In this document: positions 15,749 through 25,400 of the stretch, in pieces
How positions within the stretch are numbered: position 1 is the first letter of the stretch
How the letters are laid out: each line of letters begins with the position of its first letter
Origin: Candidatus Cryptobacteroides intestinipullorum
GTDB lineage: Bacteria; Bacteroidota; Bacteroidia; Bacteroidales; UBA932
Length of the DNA: 32,326 bases
Direction: 5' to 3'
NCBI GenBank assembly: GCA_018711225.1
Contig: DVIP01000072.1
Span: 1 to 32,326, forward strand
Notes under the pieces: model-generated
What the model was told of the DNA's origin: nothing
The model's input: the letters and a program-made list of their open reading frames with translations, nothing else
The model's database searches: none
Translations under genes and position numbers: made by a program

Positions 15749-17767
15749 ATGGAGAAAGACATGGAAAAGCGCATGATCTATGATACGGATCCTTGGCTTG
15801 CACCCTACAAGGAGGCGATAGACGCCCGTCACAGGCGCATACTCGAAGCGGTGGACGATATCGCTGTGGACGGTTCGCTGTCGAAGGGGCTGAACAACCA
15901 TCTGTACTATGGCATGCACCGTACTGCGGAAGGGGACTGGATATTCAGGGAGTGGGCCCCGAACGCCGTCAAGATTTATCTTATCGGCGAGTTCAACAAC
16001 TGGAAAAGGACAGAGGCATACGCATTGAAGCCTGTCGGGAACGGGAACTGGGAAATACGAGTAAGTTCCATGTTCATATCGGACAGGACGCTGTACAAGC
16101 TGTATATAGAGTGGCCCGGCGGAGGCGGGGAGAGGCTTCCAGCATATACCACGAGGGCCGTTCAGGATCCCGAGACGAAGATGTTCGTGGCCCAGGTGTG
16201 GGCTCCGGAGAAACCGTACAGGTGGAAGCACAGGGGACCGGGTAAGCGCGAACATCCTTTTATATATGAATGCCATATAGGAATGAGTTCCGAGGAAGAG
16301 AAGGTGTCCACATTTACGGAATTTCGGGAGAATGTGCTGCCGAAAATCGTCAGGGACGGATATGATACCATACAGATAATGGCTCTGCAGGAACACCCGT
16401 ATTACGGGTCATTCGGATACCAGGTGTCCAATTTCTATGCGCTCAGCTCGCGTTTCGGCACGCCGGAGGAATTCAAGGCCCTGGTGGACGAGGCACACGG
16501 ATGCGGCATCGCCGTCGTGATGGACATAGTGCATTCCCACTCCGTGGACAACGAACTGGAAGGTCTGGGCAATTTCGACGGGAAAGACGACATGTATTTC
16601 TATTCCGGACCGAGAGGCCGTCATCCGGCATGGGGTTCCAGATGTTTTGACTACGGCCGTCACGAAACACAGCATTTCCTTCTCTCGAACTGCAAGTACT
16701 GGATGGAGGAATACCATATCGACGGCTTCCGTTTCGACGGGGTGACAAGCATGATTTACTGGAATCATGGTCTCGGCCAGGATTTCGTGGGCTACGACAA
16801 TTATTTCAACGGCGGAGTGGACGAATCGGCCGTGACTTATCTGGCTCTTGCCAACATGCTTGTCCATGAACTGAATCCTGACGCTTTCACCATAGCGGAG
16901 GATGTCAGCGGGATGGCGGGGCTTGCGGCTCCGTTCGAGTCCGGCGGCGTCGGGTTCGATTTCCGGATGAGCATGGGTGTGGCCGACCATTGGATAAAGT
17001 GGATAAAGGAACTTTCCGATGACCAGTGGAGCATGGGGGAGATTTGGTGGCAGCTTACGAACAAGAGGGCGGACGAGAAGACCATAAGCTACGCCGAATG
17101 CCATGACCAGGCTATGGTGGGGGACAAGACCATCATTTTCCGGCTGATGGACAAGGAGATGTATTTCTCGATGAACAAGGAGTCGAAGTCTGATACTGTC
17201 GACAGGGGCATAGCACTCCACAAGATGATACGTCTCGTGACGATGGCTACCGCCGGAGACGGGTACCTGAATTTCATGGGCAACGAGTTCGGACATCCGG
17301 AATGGATAGACTTCCCGCGGGAGGGGAACGGCTGGTCGTACAAATACGCACGCCGCCAATGGTCCCTTGCCGAGCCGGATTATCTGCGGTACAAGTATCT
17401 CCTGAATTTCGACAATGCGATGATAAGACTCGGCAGGTCAGAGGGTATACTGAATGAAAAGCCGGAGCTTCTTGTTCAGGACGAGGAGAAAAAAATATTA
17501 GTATTCAAAAGAATAAATTGTATCTTTGCGTTCAATTTCAATCCTTGCCTATCCTTTTCAGACTATGGATTTTCGGCCCCTCCCGGGAAGTACAGGGTGG
17601 TGCTTGACAGCGATGAGGCGGAATTTGACGGATTCTCAAGGATAAAGAACGGGGAAGAGCACATCTCCATGGATGAAAAATCCCCGAACGGGAATCGGAA
17701 ATACGATCATACGCTGTATCTCTACATTCCGAGCCGGTGTGCCCTTGTGTTGAAGAAAATAGACTGA
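15749..17767 (+). CDS. glgB: 1,4-alpha-glucan branching enzyme, GH13 (eukaryote-like type)
   Basis: GlgB creates alpha-1,6 branches in glycogen. The 672-residue protein has an N-terminal CBM48-type domain (FREWAPNAVKIYLIGEFNNW, about 55-150), a GH13 barrel and a C-terminal beta domain. Catalytic residues are Asp330 in GFRFDGVTSM (nucleophile), Glu384 in TIAEDVSGM (acid/base) and Asp453 in AECHDQAMVGD (transition-state stabiliser). The GFRFDGVTSMIYWNHG block and the lack of a long N-terminal extension resemble the eukaryotic branching enzymes (GH13_8) rather than E. coli GlgB. The 3' part holds an A/T-rich block with a promoter-like TATCTTTG (17521-17528). The debranching-enzyme gene follows after 28 bp. 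Confidence 0.95.
   Translation: MEKDMEKRMIYDTDPWLAPYKEAIDARHRRILEAVDDIAVDGSLSKGLNNHLYYGMHRTAEGDWIFREWAPNAVKIYLIGEFNNWKRTEAYALKPVGNGNWEIRVSSMFISDRTLYKLYIEWPGGGGERLPAYTTRAVQDPETKMFVAQVWAPEKPYRWKHRGPGKREHPFIYECHIGMSSEEEKVSTFTEFRENVLPKIVRDGYDTIQIMALQEHPYYGSFGYQVSNFYALSSRFGTPEEFKALVDEAHGCGIAVVMDIVHSHSVDNELEGLGNFDGKDDMYFYSGPRGRHPAWGSRCFDYGRHETQHFLLSNCKYWMEEYHIDGFRFDGVTSMIYWNHGLGQDFVGYDNYFNGGVDESAVTYLALANMLVHELNPDAFTIAEDVSGMAGLAAPFESGGVGFDFRMSMGVADHWIKWIKELSDDQWSMGEIWWQLTNKRADEKTISYAECHDQAMVGDKTIIFRLMDKEMYFSMNKESKSDTVDRGIALHKMIRLVTMATAGDGYLNFMGNEFGHPEWIDFPREGNGWSYKYARRQWSLAEPDYLRYKYLLNFDNAMIRLGRSEGILNEKPELLVQDEEKKILVFKRINCIFAFNFNPCLSFSDYGFSAPPGKYRVVLDSDEAEFDGFSRIKNGEEHISMDEKSPNGNRKYDHTLYLYIPSRCALVLKKID
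17491..17528 (+). promoter_or_regulatory. Candidate internal promoter inside glgB
   Basis: A very A/T-rich stretch within the GC-balanced glgB gene ends in a perfect -7 element TATCTTTG (17521-17528). TTAG at 17498-17501, 19 bases upstream, is a one-mismatch -33 element. It would start RNA near 17534, about 260 bases before the debranching-enzyme gene, and could drive the four downstream glycogen genes apart from xseAB and glgB. Confidence 0.4.
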
Positions 17768-17795
17768 AAATTATTAACCTATAATATATTAAATT

Positions 17796-19754
17796 ATGGC
17801 TTTTTTGAAATTCAACAAGTCAGAATTGGTAAACCTGGAATATTCGCTCAAGAGGGAGATTATCGTAGCGAACAAGACAGGAGCCTATTGCAACACTTCC
17901 ATCGTGACTTGCAATACCAGGCGCTACCATGGACTTCTGGCTGCTCCTGTCGACAGGCTCGGAGGCGGTAACTTCATCCTCCTGTCCTCGCTGGACGAGA
18001 GTCTTGTGATAGGCGGCAAACGATTCAATCTGGGCATCCACTGCTACGGTGATGTCTATGAACCCAGAGGTCATAAGTATATAGTTGACTTCGATGCCGA
18101 TCCTGCCCCTGAGATTATCTACAAGGTGGGCGACATCCTTTTCAGCAAGACTATTCTTATGGCACCGGACACTGACCAGGTACTTGTCAAGTACCATCTT
18201 ATCGAGGCGCCGGAGAAGGCGATGCTTATCCTGAAACCTTTCCTTGCTTTCAGAAGCGTGCACAGTCTGACCAGCCAGAATCCGGAGGCCAGGACCGCCT
18301 ACAGGGAAATCGCAAACGGAGTGTCATTCAATCTTTATGAAAATTTCCCTGACCTTAACATGCAGATAAGTGCCAGGACACAGTTCAAGTCACTGCCGTA
18401 CTGGTACAACGGAATAACATATTCTGATGAAATGCGCCGCGGTTTCAGCTGTAAGGAGGACCTTTTCGTACCGGGATTTTTCACCGTGACCATGAAGCCG
18501 GGAGACAGTATTGTCTTTTCCGCTTCTGTCGATGAGGATGATCCAAAGAAACTCAAGAGGAAATTCTCCGATGCGCTGAAACAGCTCGGTAAAATCCGCA
18601 ACTATCATGATCTGCTGGTCCGCAATGCCGACATGCTCAAATGTGCAAGGAACGGGCACAAACGTATCAACGCCGGTTTCTCATGGCTTGAGACAGGGCT
18701 TCTGAGAGAGACCATAATGTCTCTTCCGGGACTTACCCTTTATGCGAACGGCGATTGCGACGAGTTCGAGGAGATTCTCGACAACCTTATCTCCGACGAG
18801 CAGGACAGGCTGTTCCGCAGGACCACGCAGGTGGAAGCGCCTCTTCTCCTGACGGACACCATCCAGCAGTACATACATTATCTGGAAGACGAGAAGGAAG
18901 AGACCGGTGCGGCGAAAAGGGTCTGGAAGAAATACGGAAAGACTCTGAAAGGCATTATAGAGAGCTATGGTCCGGGACACAGGAATGAAGTGGCCATGCA
19001 CCCGAACGGCCTGCTCTGGGCACAGATGGACGGTGTGGCCCTGTCATGGATGAATGCCTATATCGACGGGCATCCGGTGACGGAAAGGGCCGGCTACCAG
19101 GTGGAGACCAATGCCATGTGGTACAATGCCGTATGCTTTGCACTGGATATGGAAAAGAAATACGGCGCCAGGAAGAATCCTTTTATCGAGAAATGGGCTC
19201 CGGTACGCAGTCTGATCGAGGAAAATTACCAGAAGACATTCTGGAACTACGAGGCTGGGTATCTGGCCGACTATGTGGACAATTCCGGACAGAATATGGA
19301 TGTGCGTCCTAACCAGTTGTATGCCATTTGCCTGGACTATTCTCCGGTAGAGGACATGGTGAAGTCCGATGTGGTGGCGACTGTCGCCAACGAACTTGTC
19401 ACCCGCAGGGGAATCAGGACGTTGTCTCCGAGGAATGTGATGTACAAGGGAGTGTACGAGGGTTCTCAGAGAGACCGCGACCTGGCATATCATCAGGGAT
19501 GCGCCTTCCCTCACCTTCTGGATCCGTATGTGAATATCTGCTTCAAGATGATGGGGTCCAATTTCTACAAGAAGGCCGAATATCTGACGGAAGGTTTCTA
19601 TGCCGACATAAACAAGCACGGTGTCGGCGCGTTCTCCGAACTTTACGATGGGGATCCACCTCATGAGGCACATGGTGCCATAGCATCGGCATGCAGTACT
19701 GCTGCCCTGCTCAGAGTGGATTATCTGATGAACAAGTATAAGAAGGAGGATTAG
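17796..19754 (+). CDS. Glycogen debranching enzyme, amylo-alpha-1,6-glucosidase type (GH133)
   Basis: This enzyme should remove alpha-1,6-linked branch stubs from glycogen. The 652-residue protein has the GDE N-terminal beta domain (SLKREIIVANKTGAYCNTS, then NTRRYHGLLAAPV; about 1-280) and an (alpha/alpha)6 barrel (about 290-650). Barrel motifs include INAGFSW, SLPGLTLYANG, RNEVAMHPNGLLWAQMDG, MDVRPNQLYAICL, and DLAYHQGCAFPHLLDPYV near the end. In relatives the block before SLPGLTL reads (W/A)(G/A)RDTFI, with an Asp regarded as catalytic; here it is LLRETIM, with Glu305 in that place, which may alter activity. It is third in the xseA-to-GT3 gene block and its stop is 2 bp before the next start. 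Confidence 0.92.
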   Translation: MAFLKFNKSELVNLEYSLKREIIVANKTGAYCNTSIVTCNTRRYHGLLAAPVDRLGGGNFILLSSLDESLVIGGKRFNLGIHCYGDVYEPRGHKYIVDFDADPAPEIIYKVGDILFSKTILMAPDTDQVLVKYHLIEAPEKAMLILKPFLAFRSVHSLTSQNPEARTAYREIANGVSFNLYENFPDLNMQISARTQFKSLPYWYNGITYSDEMRRGFSCKEDLFVPGFFTVTMKPGDSIVFSASVDEDDPKKLKRKFSDALKQLGKIRNYHDLLVRNADMLKCARNGHKRINAGFSWLETGLLRETIMSLPGLTLYANGDCDEFEEILDNLISDEQDRLFRRTTQVEAPLLLTDTIQQYIHYLEDEKEETGAAKRVWKKYGKTLKGIIESYGPGHRNEVAMHPNGLLWAQMDGVALSWMNAYIDGHPVTERAGYQVETNAMWYNAVCFALDMEKKYGARKNPFIEKWAPVRSLIEENYQKTFWNYEAGYLADYVDNSGQNMDVRPNQLYAICLDYSPVEDMVKSDVVATVANELVTRRGIRTLSPRNVMYKGVYEGSQRDRDLAYHQGCAFPHLLDPYVNICFKMMGSNFYKKAEYLTEGFYADINKHGVGAFSELYDGDPPHEAHGAIASACSTAALLRVDYLMNKYKKED

Positions 19755-19756
19755 TC

Positions 19757-21049
19757 ATGAAAGTTCTGATGTTCGGATGGGAATTTCCTCCTCATATCGC
19801 AGGAGGACTGGGAACCGCTTGTTACGGTATGACCAAAGGTCTCGCTTCAAACGGGGTGGAGGTGCTCTTCGTGATGCCTTCGGCTTCGGGTGACGAGGAC
19901 CAGAGTGCGGTGAAGATAATAAATGCAAGCGATGTCCCTGTGGACACAGTGTCCACGTCGGTCGATGAGTTCCTCGGAAAGGTGAGGTTCATACACATCG
20001 GCTCGAATATGGTTCCGTATGTGGACCCGCAGGATTTCACCAAGATGGTGGAAGAGGAACGCAAGAGACAGATAAAGAGTTTCAGGGTGCAGTACGGACA
20101 GAAATACAAGTTTTCAGGCAAGTACGGAGAAAATCTTATGGAGGAAGTGGCAAGATACGCAATGGTCGGTGCCACTATCGCCCTGCAGCATGCGGACGAA
20201 TTTGATGTCATACATGCGCATGACTGGCTTACGTACCTTGCCGGCATTGCAGCCAAGCAGCTTACAGGCAAGCCGCTTGTGGTGCATGTGCATGCCACTT
20301 CTTTCGACAGAAGCAGCGACGACAAGATCGACACGAGGGTCTATGACCTCGAAAGGAAAGGCATGGAGGCTGCCGACAAGGTGATTGCGGTGAGCGAACT
20401 CACAAGAAACATAGTGATAAACAAGTACGGAATATCCCCTGACAAGGTCGTTGCCGTCCACAATGCCGTGGATTTCAGCAGCCGCGAGGCCATGTCCGTG
20501 GAAAGAGGCGTCAAGGACAAGGTCGTGACCTTCCTCGGGCGTATCACTTTCCAGAAAGGTCCGGAATATTTCATAGAAGCTGCGGCCAAGGTCCTCAAGA
20601 GATGCGACCATGTCAGATTCGTCATGGCAGGCAGCGGCGACATGATGAACCGGTGCATACGCCACGTTGCCAGACTGGGAATTTCCGACAGATTCCATTT
20701 TACCGGCTTCCTTCGCGGAGCGGACGTGCAGAAGATGTTCGAACTGTCGGATGTCTATGTGATGCCTTCCGTATCGGAGCCGTTCGGCATCTCACCGCTT
20801 GAGGCCATGCGGACGAATGTGCCGTCCATCATTTCCAAGCAGTCAGGTGTGGCCGAGGTCCTGAAATATGCCATCAAGGTGGATTTCTGGGATATCGACG
20901 CCATGGCTGATGCCATGTACGGGCTGCTGAACTATCCTGCAATGGCGGATATGGCGGCACGCTGCGGACGTGATGAAGTGGATGCCCTCAAATGGAACAA
21001 CGCCGCATACAAGATCAAGAAGGTCTACGAGTCAGTTATTAAAAAATAG
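19757..21049 (+). CDS. GT4-family glycosyltransferase of the glycogen locus
   Basis: A 430-residue GT-B fold glycosyltransferase. The N-terminal domain has MFGWEFPPHIAGGLGTACYG (the Gly-Gly loop of starch-synthase-like and GT4 enzymes) and DVIHAHDWLTYLAGIAAKQ. The C-terminal nucleotide-sugar domain has VTFLGRITFQKGPEYFIEAA, FVMAGSGDMM, and the E-x7-E motif with Glu341 and Glu349 (SEPFGISPLEAM). No signal or membrane segment is present, so it acts in the cytoplasm. Homologues accompany debranching and GH57 genes in Bacteroidetes glycogen clusters, so a role in making or priming alpha-glucan is likely. Donor and acceptor are not determined by the sequence. The gene is tightly packed between its neighbours (2 and 23 bp). 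Confidence 0.88.
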   Translation: MKVLMFGWEFPPHIAGGLGTACYGMTKGLASNGVEVLFVMPSASGDEDQSAVKIINASDVPVDTVSTSVDEFLGKVRFIHIGSNMVPYVDPQDFTKMVEEERKRQIKSFRVQYGQKYKFSGKYGENLMEEVARYAMVGATIALQHADEFDVIHAHDWLTYLAGIAAKQLTGKPLVVHVHATSFDRSSDDKIDTRVYDLERKGMEAADKVIAVSELTRNIVINKYGISPDKVVAVHNAVDFSSREAMSVERGVKDKVVTFLGRITFQKGPEYFIEAAAKVLKRCDHVRFVMAGSGDMMNRCIRHVARLGISDRFHFTGFLRGADVQKMFELSDVYVMPSVSEPFGISPLEAMRTNVPSIISKQSGVAEVLKYAIKVDFWDIDAMADAMYGLLNYPAMADMAARCGRDEVDALKWNNAAYKIKKVYESVIKK

Positions 21050-21072
21050 TCTAAACTTAAATTCCAACTAAA

Positions 21073-22440
21073 ATGAAAAAAAGTATATGCCTGTATTTCC
21101 AGGTCCATCAGCCTAACAGATTGAGATTATACAGATTCTTCGATATTGGAAAGGATTCCCATTACTATGACGATTTCGCCAACAGGACCATTCTCAGAAG
21201 GGTGGCCCAGAGGTGCTATCTTCCTGCAAACGAGCTTCTGCTGGATCTCATCAGAGCACATAAGGGACAGTTCAAGGTGGCTTTCTCCATTTCCGGTTCC
21301 GTCATCGAGCAGTTTGACAGATATGCGCCGGAGGTGATAGACAGCTTCCGCAAACTTGCAGGGACCGGCTGTGTGGAGTTCCTGGCAGAGACTTATTATC
21401 ACTCCCTCGCTTCCATCGCCTCACCTTCCGAATTCATACGTCAGGTGGAGAAGCACAAGGCTGCCATCGAGCATTATTTCGGAGTGACACCGAAGTCTTT
21501 CAGAAATACCGAGCTTGTGTATTCCGACGAAATAGGTTCTCTCGTATATGACATGGGCTTCAAGACCATGCTTACCGAAGGCGCAAAGCATGTATTGGGA
21601 TGGAAGAGTCCGAATTATGTATATTCAGGAGCCCTCGAGCCAAAGCTGAAGCTTCTTCTCAGGAACTACACTCTGAGCGACGACATAGCTTTCAGATTCT
21701 CTGACAGGACCTGGCAGGACTGGCCTCTTACCGGAGACAAATTCCTCGGATGGATCAAGTCTGCGGCACAGAATGACGAAATCGTAAATCTTTTCATGGA
21801 TTACGAGACTTTCGGCGAGCACCAGAAGGCCCAGAGCGGTATCTTTGACTTCATGAGATACTTCCCTGAAGTGGTCATAAAGGACGGTGAATTCGAGTTC
21901 GTGACTCCGGAGCAGGCAGGAAGGAAACACAAGGCAATCGCTTCCCTTGATGTGCCTGACCCTATTTCATGGGCTGACGAAGAGAGGGATATTACGGCAT
22001 GGCTGGGCAACGAACTCCAGAGCGATGCCTTCAAGAAACTGTACAACGTGACGGAAAAAATCGCCTTCATAAACGAAAACGATCCTCTGTGGGCGGATTT
22101 CGGACACCTTCAGGAGAGCGACCACTTCTATTACATGTGTACGAAGTTCTTCTCCGACGGGGCAGTGCACAAATATTTCAACCCGTATGATACTCCGTAT
22201 GAGGCATTTATAAATTATATGAATGTTCTGAGCGATTTTATTATAAGGGTAGATGATGCAATTTCCGTTTCTGATGCTAAATTTGCAGCCGGAAAGAAGA
22301 CGGCTCCTGCCAAGGACAAGCCGGCGGAGGCGGCAAAGAAGACCGTAAGGAAGACTGCCGCCAAGAAGCCTGCCAAGGCTGCATCCGAGGCTGCAGAGAA
22401 AAAACCGTCTTCCAGGAAAACGGTTAAAACAAAGAAATAA
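21073..22440 (+). CDS. GH57 alpha-amylase-like enzyme with lysine-rich tail
   Basis: A 455-residue cytoplasmic protein. Residues 1-300 form the GH57 (beta/alpha)7 barrel: ICLYFQVHQPNRL with the first-strand His, ISGSVIEQ, FLAETYYHSL, FRNTELVYSDEIG with the likely nucleophile Glu147, LTEGAKHVLGW, and LFMDYETFGEHQ with the likely acid/base Asp243. A helical domain follows to about residue 400. Residues 408-455 are a tail with 16 Lys and 2 Arg among 48 residues, rich in Ala and Pro and with PAKxA- and KKP-like units, resembling histone H1 or AlgP tails. GH57 members are amylases, 4-alpha-glucanotransferases or branching enzymes; which activity this one has is not clear. It is 23 bp after the GT4 gene and 6 bp before the synthase-phosphorylase fusion. 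Confidence 0.88.
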   Translation: MKKSICLYFQVHQPNRLRLYRFFDIGKDSHYYDDFANRTILRRVAQRCYLPANELLLDLIRAHKGQFKVAFSISGSVIEQFDRYAPEVIDSFRKLAGTGCVEFLAETYYHSLASIASPSEFIRQVEKHKAAIEHYFGVTPKSFRNTELVYSDEIGSLVYDMGFKTMLTEGAKHVLGWKSPNYVYSGALEPKLKLLLRNYTLSDDIAFRFSDRTWQDWPLTGDKFLGWIKSAAQNDEIVNLFMDYETFGEHQKAQSGIFDFMRYFPEVVIKDGEFEFVTPEQAGRKHKAIASLDVPDPISWADEERDITAWLGNELQSDAFKKLYNVTEKIAFINENDPLWADFGHLQESDHFYYMCTKFFSDGAVHKYFNPYDTPYEAFINYMNVLSDFIIRVDDAISVSDAKFAAGKKTAPAKDKPAEAAKKTVRKTAAKKPAKAASEAAEKKPSSRKTVKTKK

Positions 22441-22446
22441 AACCAG

Positions 22447-25400
22447 ATGAACAACGATTTGATCAGACCAGATTATCTTTTTGAGGTAAGCTGGGAGGTC
22501 TGCAATAAGGTAGGGGGAATTTATACGGTGATAGCCACCAAATCCCTCTACCTTAAAACGGAATTAAAGAGACACCATATTCTGATAGGTCCGGATGTAT
22601 GGATGGAGACTGAGAGCAATCCTGATTTCATCGAGGATCCCGGATTGTACAAGGCATGGAAGGCACAGGCCGAATCCGAAGGTCTCAGAGTCAGAATCGG
22701 GAAATGGAACATTCCGGGATCTCCTGTCGCTATCCTTGTGGATTTCAAACAGTTCCTGACGAAAAAATCAGAGATTCTTACGGAATACTGGCTGCGTTTC
22801 GGTGTCGATTCCCTGACAGGCAACTGGGACTATGTGGAATCGGCGCTGTTCGGCTATGCTTCCGGAAAGGTCATTGAAAGTTTCTACAGATTCAATCTGT
22901 CTCCGGCCGACAAGGTCGTGGCCCAGTTCCACGAATGGCAGACAGGTGCGGGACTGCTTTATATCAAACAGTGCGGTATTCCGGTGGCTACGGTCTTCAC
23001 AACCCATGCTACTGTGATAGGGAGATGTCTCGCCGGGAACAATCTTCCTCTCTATGACGGCATGTCTTCGTACAATGCCGACGAGAAGGCAAGACAGTTC
23101 AATGTGATATCGCGCCATTCCCTGGAAAAAATCTCTGCACAGAATGCGGACATCTTCACTACCGTGAGCGAAATCACTGCCAGGGAATGCGGACAGTTCC
23201 TCGGCAGGAAGGTGGACGTGGTGACCCCGAACGGGTTTGAAAACAGCTTCACCCCGTCAGAAGAGGACTATTCGATGGTCCGCTCCGCCGCGAGGGACAA
23301 GCTTATAGAGGTCGCCGCAGCCATGTCAGGAGAGACGGTTCCGGAAAATTCCATCTTTATAGGCATCGGAGGTCGCTATGAATACAAGAACAAAGGCATA
23401 GATGTCTTCATTGACGCCCTGGACAAGCTCAACAAGTCGGATTTCAAGGGTAAGAGCATCCAGGCGTTCATCATGATTCCTTCAGGGCACAACGGCCCGG
23501 ACCGGGAGCTGGTCGCAAAACTCGGCGGCAAGGATTCCGGCTATGTCACCAGAACGTCACATTACCTGATGAACAGGGAGTATGACACCATTTCCAGAAG
23601 GCTTGACGAACTTAATTTCAACAACGCTGCAGGTGACAAGGTCAAGGTATATTTCATCCCGTCATATCTGAACGGAAATGACGGCGTGTTCAACATGACC
23701 TATTATGATCTTCTGGTAGGTCTTGATCTGGCATTGTTCCCGTCATATTATGAGCCTTGGGGATATACTCCGCTTGAAAGTTTGGCCTTCAAGGTCCCTA
23801 CGCTCACCACTACCCTGGCAGGTTTCGGCCTGTGGGTCAAGAGCCGTTACGAAAAGGAACATCCAGGGATCACGGTACTGGACAGGGATGACTCGAATTA
23901 TTTCAAGGTTGTGGACGGTGTCGTGGAACGCGTGAAAGAGATTGCCGGACTTTCGAAGGAAGACCGCAAGCGCTATATGGACAACGCCAAGGATGTGTCG
24001 GATATCGCCTTGTGGGAAAACAATATCGTATATTACAAACAGGCTTATTCGCAAGCTCTGGAAAAAGTTATAAGGAACATGGGGGAATTCCCTACATTAA
24101 AGAATGACAAATCTATGCTGTACAAGAAAATAGACGTGAACAAACCGTCATGGAACAGTGTCCTGATTTCAAGGCACCTTCCGGACGGACTTAAGGATCT
24201 GGAGACACTGTCCAGAAATCTGTGGTGGTGCTGGAACGAGTCCGCAAAGGAACTCTTCCGCAAAGTCGATTCCAAGGCATGGGAAGAGACCGGAGGCAAT
24301 CCGATCGCCATGCTTGACAAGGTAAGTCTCAAGCGTTTCCGTGATCTGGAGAAGAATGCGGAGTTTATGGGCGAACTGAATCTCGTGATGGACGAATTCA
24401 ATTCGTATATGGCACTGAAATCTGAAAGGAAGGACCCGTCCATTGCATATTTCTGCATGGAATACGGTCTGGACACTTCCCTCAAGATTTATTCAGGCGG
24501 TCTCGGCATATTGGCCGGTGACTATCTCAAGGAGACAAGCGACATGAACGTCAATCTCGTCGCCGTCGGACTTCTTTACAGATACGGTTATTTCACCCAG
24601 GTGCTTTCCGCACAGGGAGACCAGGTGTCCAAGTATGATGCCCAGGACTTCATGAAGATTCCTGCCACACCGGTGCGTGATGCTGAGGGGAACTGGATGA
24701 CTGTCAGCGTCGCTTTCCCTGGCCGCAATATCAATGCAAGGCTCTGGAGGGTGGATGTAGGAAGGACCGAACTCTATCTTATGGATACCGACTATGAGGA
24801 AAACCTGCCTGAAGACAGGTCTGTGACACATCACCTTTATGGAGGTGACTGGGAGAACAGGCTCAAACAGGAGCTTCTTCTCGGTGTCGGAGGCATACGC
24901 GCCCTGAGAAAACTCGGCATTTCCGCCCAGGTCTACCATTGCAACGAAGGACATGCTGCGTTTACCGGACTGGAGAGACTCAGGGAATATATCCAGAATG
25001 ACAATCTCGACTATCCTGAGGCATTCGAGCTGGTGAAGGCTTCATCCCTGTTCACTACACATACCCCGGTGCCTGCCGGACATGACGCATTCGATGAAGG
25101 ACTGTTGAGAAAGTATATCGGACATTATCCTCAGAGACTGAAGATTGACTGGGAGACCATGATGGGACTCGGCAAGATTAACGGCAATGACGTGAACGAG
25201 AAATTCTCCATGAGCTATCTTGCCGCCAATCTTTCGCAGGAGGTCAACGGCGTTTCCTGGCTTCACGGTGAGGTCAGCAGGGATATCTTCGCGAATCTGT
25301 GGCCGGGATATCTTCCGGAGGAACTTCATGTAAGTTATGTCACCAACGGTGTGCATTATTCTACCTGGACGGCTCCTGAATGGAAGGAAATCCATGCCAA

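Noticed and set aside
16409..17359. Minus-strand open frame of 316 codons opposite glgB
   Set aside because: It lies wholly within the GH13 catalytic region and has no recognisable domain.
22278..22285. TAAATTTG box inside the GH57 gene as a promoter for the synthase-phosphorylase gene
   Set aside because: No -33 element at 17-23 bases, and the box is explained by the codons for Ala-Lys-Phe-Ala.
24115..24117. Internal Met557 as a separate start for the phosphorylase
   Set aside because: The frame is continuous with the synthase, there is no promoter box or spacing change at this point, and many Met codons occur in a protein this long.
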